DNA from: Leifsonia williamsii
Lineage (GTDB): Bacteria > Actinomycetota > Actinomycetes > Actinomycetales > Microbacteriaceae
NCBI RefSeq assembly: GCF_030433685.1
Contig: NZ_JAROCF010000001.1
Coordinates: 310,001-374,000 of the forward strand
Length of the DNA stretch: 64,000 bases
Reading direction: 5' to 3'
Below the pieces are notes generated by a model, which was not told the origin of the DNA, searched no databases, and saw only the letters and a program-made list of their open reading frames with translations. Positions 1 through 6,284 of this stretch are shown in pieces (the stretch's first letter is position 1; every line of letters begins with the position of its first letter). The translations under genes and the position numbers were made by a program.

Positions 1-568
1 CCCAGCGGGTGATCCAGCTGCGGGTGGGTTCCAGGATGCGCTGCTTGGTGGTGACGCCGCCCACGCGCTGGTCGGCGAACGGCTTGACCAGCTCGGCCAG
101 CGTGCCCTCGGTCCAGATCGTGTCGGAGTCGACCAGCACGGTGATCTCGCCGGTCGACATCTTGGTGCCGATCATGACCGCGTTGCGCTTGCCGGGGATC
201 GGCGTGTGGACCCAGCGCACCAGGGGCGCGAACTCCTCGCAGACCTCGGCCAGCTCGGGGTTCGGCGCGCCGTTGATCACCACGATGATCTCGCCCGGCT
301 TCTGCTCGACCATGCGGCCGAGCACGTCGCGGAAGAGGTCGAGCGGCTCGTCTACCACCGGGACGACGACGCTGGTCGTGCCGTGGAAGTCGTCGGTGTA
401 CGGCCGGTAGCGGCGCGACATCAGCACCTTCACCAGCCAGATGACCCAGATCAAGGCCGAGTAGACGGCGAACAGATAGAACTCCGGATGGCCGCCGATC
501 ATGTGCCGGAGTTGCAGCAGGAAGATGAACACGGACGTGACCTCGCAGTGCTGGAAGGGGGGTGGCAT
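1..568 (-). CDS. Membrane glycosyltransferase family 2, N-terminal part (runs off left edge)
   Basis: The minus strand is open from an ATG at 568 to the window edge, giving about 189 residues; the C-terminus lies outside. The protein starts with a hydrophobic stretch (roughly residues 13-45) holding one or two membrane segments. A GT-A fold follows, with the strand motif TTSVVVPVVDEP near residue 58 and a VDSDT (DxD-type) motif near residue 140 for metal and nucleotide-sugar binding. This resembles hyaluronan-synthase or cellulose-synthase-like enzymes that polymerise or export sugars at the inner membrane. A GTG at 532 is an alternative start; no strong ribosome binding site decides between them. 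The family call is firm, the sugar substrate is unknown. Confidence 0.8.
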   Translation of the reverse strand, partial: MPPPFQHCEVTSVFIFLLQLRHMIGGHPEFYLFAVYSALIWVIWLVKVLMSRRYRPYTDDFHGTTSVVVPVVDEPLDLFRDVLGRMVEQKPGEIIVVINGAPNPELAEVCEEFAPLVRWVHTPIPGKRNAVMIGTKMSTGEITVLVDSDTIWTEGTLAELVKPFADQRVGGVTTKQRILEPTRSWITRW

Positions 569-940
569 CCACGTCGGTGGGGATCTGGTCAGGCTCGGGT
601 GGCCCCAGTTCTACGGGAGTTCGGAGATGCCCCGCAAGTGGGGGTGCACCGGGGTGACCACCCGGGCCGGAGGGGCCGTCAAGGGGCCCTGTCCGCGTGT
701 CGGCGGACAGCCTCCATGGCCCGTCATCACCGGCGTGTCGCGGGCAACGCCCCGCGCAGAAGTGCCGGTCAACTGAGCAATCGTCGACACGGCCGCACGG
801 CGGCGGCGAGACGTACCGTTGGAAGGTTTTGTCCCCCGCTTTGTACCCCGATCGCCGGCCGCGCCGCGGTCGCCCCGTGTTACGAAGTTTTACATCGGCG
901 ACACATGGCGTTCACGTGCCGGAGACGCTCGCTCGACATC
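569..940. other. Intergenic region without a recognisable gene
   Basis: About 370 bases lie between the start of the glycosyltransferase and the stop of the cupin-like gene, both on the minus strand. Reading frames here lack plausible coding features. The stretch around 880-905 is locally AT-richer and could hold the glycosyltransferase promoter, but no clear -35/-10 pair or operator was found. Confidence 0.4.
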
Positions 941-1294
941 TCAGGACGGTGTGGACGGGCCGAGCGCCGGAGGTGTCGCCGCGCCGTCGGGCCGAGGCTC
1001 CTTGAGCTCGACCAGGATGGTGTGCGTCGGGGAGTCTCCGATGTTGCGGCCCAGGTGCGACTGCTCCGCGATCCAGAGCGCGCGGCCGGCCTCTAGCTCG
1101 ACCTCCGCCTCGCGGCCGTCGACCTCGAGCCGGCGACGGAACCCGCTCAGCGTCACCATGACCGAGTCCGGGTGGTGATGGAGGTGCGTGGTGTCGCCGG
1201 GCTCGTCGTCGTAGGCGAGCACGCGCACGCGGTCGTTCTCCCAGAGCACCCGATAGCGTTCAGGGTCGGTCCGGACGGGATCGTCGTCGACCAT
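941..1294 (-). CDS. Small cupin-like protein
   Basis: The 117-residue product is hydrophilic. It has a THLHHHPDSVMVTLSG segment typical of the first cupin motif (clustered His in a beta-barrel), followed by a basic strand and a GRALWIAEQSHLGRNIG segment that resembles the second cupin motif. Such proteins bind a metal or small ligand; the function here is unknown. ATG at 1294 is preferred over an in-frame GTG at 1300; neither has a good ribosome binding site. It is divergent from the lipoprotein at 1401 with about 105 bases between them, so the two may share a promoter region. Confidence 0.7.
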   Translation of the reverse strand: MVDDDPVRTDPERYRVLWENDRVRVLAYDDEPGDTTHLHHHPDSVMVTLSGFRRRLEVDGREAEVELEAGRALWIAEQSHLGRNIGDSPTHTILVELKEPRPDGAATPPALGPSTPS

Positions 1295-1400
1295 GCGCAC
1301 AGGCTACAGCGCGGCGAGCCCCGGGGATATGCTGGCGCCGAGATCGCTGCCCCGGCGAACGGCTGCCGGGCGGTATGGCTGCCGAGAAGGCGAGGACCCC

Positions 1401-1991
1401 GTGATCCGGACGCGCACGACACCGACCACCAGGCGGGCGAGGAGGGGTGCCGTCGCGGTGGGTGTCGCGGTCGCGTCCCTCCTGCTGTTCACCGGCTGCG
1501 ATCTGTTCGCGCCGCAGGACACCCTCGACATCAGGGACGTGACCGACGGCGCCTCGGGCTCGGTGGGCGACGTCCATATCGCGAACGCGGTACTGATCAC
1601 CGAGAACAAGGGCGACCCCGCCAATCTGGTCGCCACCCTGGTCAACGAGTCGAACAAGGACCAGGAGGTGTCGATCCACGCGGGCGGCGCGTCGGAGTCC
1701 GTGTCGCTGACGGGGTCGGAGGTGCTGCAGCTCGGCACGTCCGGAGGCCAGAGCATCGTGTTCGAGAACCTCGACGCGACGCCCGGCGGCCTGACCGACA
1801 TCACGTTCGCCGGCGCCGACGAGTCCACGACCCTCCAGGTGCCCGTCCTCACCGGCGGGCTGCAGGAGTACCGCGACCTGGTGCCGACGCAGACGCCGAC
1901 CTCCACGCCGGGGTCGACCTCCACACCGGGGTCGACCTCCACACCGGAGCCGACGCCGACCGCGAAGACGGACGAGTCGAACGGAGGCTGA
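1401..1991 (+). CDS. Putative lipoprotein
   Basis: The protein starts at GTG 1401 behind a purine-rich site (GAAGGCGAGGA) and has 196 residues. An Arg-rich n-region is followed by a hydrophobic segment ending in the lipobox LLFTGC, so it should be lipid-anchored on the outer face of the membrane. The mature part is mostly beta with no known catalytic motif. The C-terminal 35 residues are a Thr/Pro/Ser repeat (units like TSTPGS), typical of a cell-wall-spanning stalk. The longer frame beginning at 1293 would place about 36 extra residues before the signal peptide and is unlikely. Function unknown. Confidence 0.8.
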   Translation: MIRTRTTPTTRRARRGAVAVGVAVASLLLFTGCDLFAPQDTLDIRDVTDGASGSVGDVHIANAVLITENKGDPANLVATLVNESNKDQEVSIHAGGASESVSLTGSEVLQLGTSGGQSIVFENLDATPGGLTDITFAGADESTTLQVPVLTGGLQEYRDLVPTQTPTSTPGSTSTPGSTSTPEPTPTAKTDESNGG

Positions 1992-1993
1992 CC

Positions 1994-2473
1994 TCAGCCC
2001 TCGTCGGCGGTGTCGGCCGTGCGCGCCGCGGCGATGACCGCCGTCATGGTCCGGTGCAGCTCACGCAGGTCGTCGGCGCCCATGCCGAGGCGGCGCATCA
2101 TGGTCGCCGGGATGGTCTCGGCGTAGGAGCGCAGTTCGCAGCCCGCGTCGGTGAGCCGCACCTCCAGCACGCGCTCGTCGGCGCTGGAGCGCTCGCGGGC
2201 GACATAGCCCAGCGCCTCCAGCCGCTTGATCAGCGGCGACACCGTGCCCGGCTCGAGGCTGAGGAGGTCGGCGAGCCCGCTCACCGAGAGCGGCTCGCGC
2301 TCCCACAGGGCGAGCATCACCAGGTACTGCGGATGGGTCAGCCCCACGGGCTCCAGCACCGGCCGGTAGGCCGCGATGACCGTGCGCGCGGCGACGGCGA
2401 GGGCGAAGCAGACCTGGCTCTCGAGCGCGAGCGGATCGGCCGCCTGCGCGGGCCGTTCGGTGACGTCGGTCAT
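1994..2473 (-). CDS. MarR-family regulator of the OhrR type
   Basis: A 159-residue winged-helix repressor starting at ATG 2473. The N-terminal helix carries ESQVCFAL with a cysteine at position 22, the place of the peroxide-sensing cysteine in OhrR proteins. The HTH (LSVSGLADLLSLEPGTVSPL) and wing (RSSADERVLEVRLT) follow. OhrR proteins repress an organic hydroperoxide reductase (ohr) until the cysteine is oxidised. No ohr gene is present here: the neighbours are a small zinc-ribbon protein whose stop overlaps this start by four bases (ATGA), and a divergent nitroreductase. It probably controls these through the operator at 2700-2737. Family call firm, inducer inferred. Confidence 0.85.
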   Translation of the reverse strand: MTDVTERPAQAADPLALESQVCFALAVAARTVIAAYRPVLEPVGLTHPQYLVMLALWEREPLSVSGLADLLSLEPGTVSPLIKRLEALGYVARERSSADERVLEVRLTDAGCELRSYAETIPATMMRRLGMGADDLRELHRTMTAVIAAARTADTADEG

Positions 2474-2685
2474 CGCTCGGGGCAGTAGAAGCGGGTGGAG
2501 GTGCGCGAGTCGGCGGTGCGCTCGATGCGGTGCTCGCTCATCGGACGCCCGCACATCGGGCACGCAGGGTCGGCGGGGCGGATGTCCGGCCCCTCCGGGT
2601 GCCCGGCGCCGATGTCGGCCGGACCGGTGAAGGTGCGCACCACGTCGTTCGCCTTCTCGTAGAACCGCCAGAATCGGCCCGTCAT
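2470..2685 (-). CDS. Small zinc-ribbon-like protein
   Basis: A 71-residue protein with a CPMCGRPM motif near residue 42 and a C-terminal YCPE, giving two CxxC-like half sites that could bind zinc. The N-terminus (TGRFWRFYEKANDVV) is basic and aromatic. It is the first gene of a two-gene operon; its stop overlaps the start of the OhrR-like regulator, so translation is probably coupled. The start at 2685 lies just downstream of the 2700-2737 operator. Function unknown; this is too short for a confident family name. Confidence 0.7.
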   Translation of the reverse strand: MTGRFWRFYEKANDVVRTFTGPADIGAGHPEGPDIRPADPACPMCGRPMSEHRIERTADSRTSTRFYCPER

Positions 2686-2699
2686 GCTTCGGCCCTCCC

Positions 2700-2737
2700 A
2701 TTCGTTAGTACACCAACGATTATTGCACTAATCGAAT
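2700..2737. promoter_or_regulatory. Inverted-repeat operator between the OhrR-like operon and the nitroreductase
   Basis: ATTCGTTAGT at 2700-2709 faces ACTAATCGAAT at 2727-2737; the arms are complementary apart from one inserted base. It is AT-rich in a GC-rich context and begins 15 bases upstream of the small zinc-ribbon gene. The likely ligand is the MarR/OhrR-type repressor encoded downstream, which would make the operon autoregulated. Confidence 0.6.
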
Positions 2738-2850
2738 GACAGGGGGCTGGGAGCCCCTCGGAATAACGCCGGGGTCGATGTGTTTACATGGGTATAGCTG
2801 GGCAATGGAGCCTCATCGATCCATCGACATCCGATCCACGAGGAGCACCA

Positions 2851-3441
2851 ATGTCTCTCACCGACCTCGCCCCGCGCACCGCGGACACCACCGCCCGCCT
2901 CCTCCCGGCGCTCGCCGAGCGCTGGAGCCCGCGCGCCTTCGACGCCGACGCCGCCATCGACGAGTCGCTGCTGCACGCGGCGCTCGAGGCAGCCCGATGG
3001 TCGCCGTCGGCCAACAACACGCAGCCCTGGCGCTTCATCGTCGCCCGCCGTGGTGGCAGCGCCTTCGACACGATCGCTGAGAACCTGGCCGGCTTCAACA
3101 AGGCCTGGGCCGGATCGGCCAGCGTCCTGATCGTCGCCGTCGCGGAGCCGACCGACGCCGAGCGCAACGAGCGCCCGTGGGCCGAGTACGACCTGGGCCA
3201 GGCCGTCGCGCACCTGTCGGTCCAGGCCCACCACGACGGCCTCCACACCCACCAGATGGGTGGGTTCGACCGGGAGGGCCTGCGCCACGCCTTCGACCTG
3301 GACGACCGCCTCGTGCCGGTGTCGGTCATCGCGCTCGGCACGCTCGGCGACCCGGAGGGGCTGCCGGAGGTGCTGCGCGAGCGCGAGCTCGCCCCGCGCA
3401 CCCGCCGCCCGCTCGACGAGACTGTGCTCGTCGACGCCTGA
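2851..3441 (+). CDS. Nitroreductase-family oxidoreductase
   Basis: A 196-residue FMN-dependent nitroreductase-fold protein. ATG 2851 is preceded by AGGAG at 2841-2845. The N-terminal WSPRAFD and ARWSPSANNTQPWRF motifs bind FMN phosphate and ring, and the C-terminal ALGTLGDPEGLPE segment closes the flavin site. Members reduce nitroaromatics, quinones or small aldehydes with NAD(P)H in the cytoplasm. It is divergent from the OhrR-like operon, so redox-controlled expression is plausible. The substrate cannot be read from sequence. Confidence 0.85.
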   Translation: MSLTDLAPRTADTTARLLPALAERWSPRAFDADAAIDESLLHAALEAARWSPSANNTQPWRFIVARRGGSAFDTIAENLAGFNKAWAGSASVLIVAVAEPTDAERNERPWAEYDLGQAVAHLSVQAHHDGLHTHQMGGFDREGLRHAFDLDDRLVPVSVIALGTLGDPEGLPEVLRERELAPRTRRPLDETVLVDA

Positions 3442-3455
3442 GCGCGCAGCACGCG

Positions 3456-3504
3456 CACACGACGAAGGCCCGGATCCATTGAGGATCCGGGCCTTCGTCG
3501 TGTG
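3456..3504. terminator. Strong bidirectional terminator hairpin
   Basis: A perfect 22-base-pair stem (3456-3477 with 3483-3504) has a five-base loop. It lies between the convergent nitroreductase and the RCC1-like gene and can serve both. There is no long T-run on either side, which is common in high-GC actinobacteria. Confidence 0.85.
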
Positions 3505-3553
3505 TATCACGCCCGAGAGCGCGTCACGCAACAGCGCATCACGTAACAGCGCA

Positions 3554-5176
3554 TCAGACGGGACAGACCGCCGAGGCGATGCCGATGCCGTAGCCGTAGA
3601 ACGCGTTCGTGTGCACACCGAACGCCTTCAGCGACACGGTCTGGGCGGGCTGCCCGGCGAGCGCCGTCGCCTTGCTCACCGTGCCGTCGGCGTTGCCGGT
3701 CCAGATCCAGACGGTGCCCGAGGAGTCGAGCGCCTGGTAGAAGCCGTCGGAGGCGACGACGTCGACGATGGCCTTGCCCGTCAACCCCGCCACAGTCACC
3801 GACATCCAGTCCCAGTTCGATGCACTGAAGGTCTCCAGCACGCCTCCATCGCGGGTGAGCATCGCCAGGCCGGCCACCTGGTTGGCGGTGGTGGCTGTCC
3901 AGCCCGAGAATCCCGCGATACCGGTGTAGCGCTGCTGCCAGGTGCTGGATCGGAATGCGTTGCCGATCGTGAACAACCGGCCGTCAGCGGTGAGGACCGC
4001 CACTGCATTGTCGCCGGCAAACGTGTCTGTGATGTTCAACGGAGCGCCGGTGAGTTCCTTCGTGCTCAGCGCCGCCTCCGCGTTCGCGGTGACCTGGTAG
4101 ACCTTGCCCGACGGCATGACGAAGACGCCTCCGGTGTAGAACTTGCCCGAGTTGGTGCACCACGTGCTCAGGTGCGTTGCTCCGGCGCTGCCCGCGATGC
4201 CCCGCAGGGCGGTCATGCTCGAGCCGTTCATCGCTCCGCCGCCATAGAAGACGCCGTCCGTCGTCAAGAGGTAGAGGGCGTTGTCGTGCACGCGGACATC
4301 GAGGATCGCCCCCGTGAACCCGGTCAGCCGGGTGGGCGCCGACAGTGCGCCCTGGCCGGATGACGTGGCGTACCATGCCGCGACGCCGTCGGTCACGAGG
4401 ATGCCCGCGTACCATCTCGAGGTCAGCGTCGACCACACGGCGGCCTTGGTGATGCCGGTGATCGCCGACATCGTGCCGACGATGCCGTTCGGCGCGAACG
4501 CGTCGCCCCAGTAGGACACGCGCCCGGCAGGGTCGACGGCCACGAACGCGTTGTTCGCCACGGCGACGACGCGAGACAACGGCCACACCGCATCCTGCTT
4601 GACGACCGGGGCGGAGGAGTCGACCTGCGACCAGGTGAAGAGGGCACCGGCGGCGATCTCGGTGACCGGGACGGTGACCGCACCCGTGCCGGTCGCCTTG
4701 GGCGTTGCATACGTCGCGTTCACGGAGTAGGCGCCGAGAGCGCCGACCGCTCGCACGGCGGGGACGGTGACCGCCCCGCCGACGATGCTGAGGTCGATCT
4801 CGTGCGGGTCGGTCCAGCCGACGAACTGCAGGCCGTCGGGGAGCGTGACATGGACGACACCGCCGTCTTTGGCGGGCACACCGTCGACGGTCACCGCGAA
4901 CCGGATCGTCGATGCCGGGATGACGCTGCAGCGGGCGACACCGGGGAGGGTGGGCGTGGCCGGCGTGACCAGCACGACCGGCGGATCGGTGGACGCGGCG
5001 GCGGCCGGGCTGGCGGCGAGGAGGGAGATCGCGGGGACGGCCCAGGCGGCGCCGGCGATGGCGGTGCGCCGGGAGAGGGAGGGGCGGTCCGTGCCCGCAG
5101 CCGGGCTCGGCGCAGAAGCGGAAGGCGCAGAGGGGGAGGGCGCCGAGGAGGACGGCGGAGTGATGTGCTGGTTCAT
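3554..5176 (-). CDS. Tat-exported RCC1-like beta-propeller surface protein
   Basis: A 540-residue protein from ATG 5176. After a Ser/Pro/Ala-rich leader comes a twin-arginine signal (SLSRRTAIAGAAWAVPAISL) ending in ASPAAAAS, so it should be exported folded. Residues about 60-180 look like an Ig-like domain. The rest contains degenerate RCC1-type blades, each with a glycine, an aromatic strand and a WG/IG turn (for example GRVSYWGDAF, GRLFTIGNAF, GTVWIWTG). RCC1 folds outside eukaryotes are usually adhesion or scaffold domains. The upstream region carries the same hairpin element as the TasA-like gene at 5498, implying shared control. A longer frame to 5278 would put residues before the Tat signal and is not preferred. 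Confidence 0.8.
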   Translation of the reverse strand: MNQHITPPSSSAPSPSAPSASAPSPAAGTDRPSLSRRTAIAGAAWAVPAISLLAASPAAAASTDPPVVLVTPATPTLPGVARCSVIPASTIRFAVTVDGVPAKDGGVVHVTLPDGLQFVGWTDPHEIDLSIVGGAVTVPAVRAVGALGAYSVNATYATPKATGTGAVTVPVTEIAAGALFTWSQVDSSAPVVKQDAVWPLSRVVAVANNAFVAVDPAGRVSYWGDAFAPNGIVGTMSAITGITKAAVWSTLTSRWYAGILVTDGVAAWYATSSGQGALSAPTRLTGFTGAILDVRVHDNALYLLTTDGVFYGGGAMNGSSMTALRGIAGSAGATHLSTWCTNSGKFYTGGVFVMPSGKVYQVTANAEAALSTKELTGAPLNITDTFAGDNAVAVLTADGRLFTIGNAFRSSTWQQRYTGIAGFSGWTATTANQVAGLAMLTRDGGVLETFSASNWDWMSVTVAGLTGKAIVDVVASDGFYQALDSSGTVWIWTGNADGTVSKATALAGQPAQTVSLKAFGVHTNAFYGYGIGIASAVCPV

Positions 5177-5251
5177 GCTCAGATTCCGGATTCTGGATTT
5201 CAGGACGTTCCATGGTAACCCATGCGTCGGCGATCCGGAAGCGCTCGCTGT

Positions 5252-5334
5252 GGAGACGCGTACGCCGCGGGGATGCACACCGAGACTGCCTGCACCCGGC
5301 GCATCCCCGCGGCGACGTCTCCATCACAGCGCAG
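5252..5334 (-). promoter_or_regulatory. Duplicated hairpin leader element, copy 1
   Basis: The element lies 76 bases upstream of the Tat-RCC1 gene. An inverted repeat pairs 5263-5276 with 5301-5314 (14 perfect bases), extended by GGAGACG/CGTCTCC outside. The loop and right arm from 5280 to 5334 are almost identical to 6132-6187 upstream of the TasA-like gene. The stem has four G-C pairs where copy 2 has five, a paired length change. It could be a structured leader RNA or a duplicated operator. The rest of 5177-5497 shows nothing else clear. Confidence 0.6.
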
Positions 5335-5497
5335 CGGCGGCGGGACCACGCGACCGCTGACCGCATCCCGCGCCGTCTCTGCGTGGTCGGCCGGCCGACG
5401 GACGTGGGGCGGCGCATCGGCTTGGGGGTCGACGGAACCCCGGCGAGCGCTGAAGGGGCGCTCGCCGGGGTGCCTGCCACGCAGCCTGGTGAAGGGG

Positions 5498-6061
5498 TCA
5501 GGCGGCGGTCTGGGTCGCTGCGAAGGGCAGCGTCACGTCCAGCGACTGGCCGGCGACGGCGATCGTGGCGGACGCGGGAAGGGTGACGGTCATCGCAAGG
5601 GTGTGACCGGTGCCGCTCGTCCCGTTCGCGCCGATGGCGAAGTCGGAGAAGGCGGCGCCCGACAGCGCACCGGAGTACAGCACGTCCGAGGTCGCGGAGT
5701 CGACGATCTCCAGCTGGAGCACGTCCTGCAGCGCGTCCACCGGCGTGCCGGCGGAGTTCACGACGGTCGGGGTGGCGAGGGCCAGGGTCGCGTCGAGCGA
5801 GCCGGAGTTGAAGACGGTGAGGTCGCGGGTGACCGAGTCGCCCGGCGTCAGGCGGTCGAAGCCGTCCGAGAACTGCACGGCGTACGCCGCCGGGTTGCCC
5901 TGCTGGTCGTCGTCGAACTTGAGGTCGAGCGAGCCGGTCGCGAGCTGGGTCTGGACCTGCCCGGAGTCGGTGAAGGCGGCCACCGTGGTGGTGACGCCCA
6001 CGGCGAGGACGACCGCGGCGGCGGCGACGATCCTGGCACGGGCGGAGATGGCGAGAGGCAT
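5498..6061 (-). CDS. TasA/CalY-like SipW-dependent secreted protein
   Basis: The product has 187 residues; ATG 6061 is preceded by AGGAGC. The signal peptide (ARIVAAAAVVLAVGVTTT) is followed by AAFTDSGQVQTQLATGSLDL, the arrangement seen in SipW substrates such as TasA and camelysin. The mature domain is beta-rich with LTPGDSVTRDLTVFNSGSLD, as in camelysin-like jelly-roll proteins. TasA relatives form extracellular fibres; fibre formation here is inferred. A SipW-type peptidase is encoded 3 kb away, beyond the divergent LuxR regulator. The leader carries copy 2 of the hairpin element. Confidence 0.8.
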   Translation of the reverse strand: MPLAISARARIVAAAAVVLAVGVTTTVAAFTDSGQVQTQLATGSLDLKFDDDQQGNPAAYAVQFSDGFDRLTPGDSVTRDLTVFNSGSLDATLALATPTVVNSAGTPVDALQDVLQLEIVDSATSDVLYSGALSGAAFSDFAIGANGTSGTGHTLAMTVTLPASATIAVAGQSLDVTLPFAATQTAA

Positions 6062-6115
6062 GGGTGCTCCTGTGTTCCTGTGCGGGCAGCTCGCACGGAC
6101 GATCGGTGGAAGCCA

Positions 6116-6187
6116 CCGCGGGGGAGCTGGTCCGAGACTGCCTGCACCCGGCGCATCCCCCGCGGCGACACATCGATCACAGCGCAG
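6116..6187 (-). promoter_or_regulatory. Duplicated hairpin leader element, copy 2
   Basis: The element lies 55 bases upstream of the TasA-like gene. Stem 6116-6125 pairs with 6156-6165 (CCGCGGGGGA with TCCCCCGCGG). From 6132 to 6187 it matches copy 1 (5280-5334), including 29 identical bases in a row that span the loop. The outer left arm differs in sequence but keeps pairing, and both stem arms carry one extra base relative to copy 1. Confidence 0.6.
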
Positions 6188-6284
6188 GGCGGAGGGGCGT
6201 TCACCACTCAGCGGGCGGTGCGGAGCCCTGCTGAGTGGCGGGGTGAGTGCGTCCCGGCCTCTCCGGGGAGCGGAGGCGGGCGCC

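Noticed and set aside
206..1096. Plus-strand frames opposite the glycosyltransferase and upstream gap
   Set aside because: No ribosome site or family features; the minus strand encodes a clear GT-A domain over 1-568.
5280..5334. The duplicated leader as a coding leader peptide with clustered cysteines
   Set aside because: One copy could be read as a peptide with CAGC, but the one-base length difference shifts the frame between copies, so a conserved peptide is unlikely.
3984..6173. A 729-codon frame spanning the Tat-RCC1 and TasA-like genes
   Set aside because: It is an Arg/Pro-rich shadow of two genes in other frames and crosses the duplicated hairpin leader.
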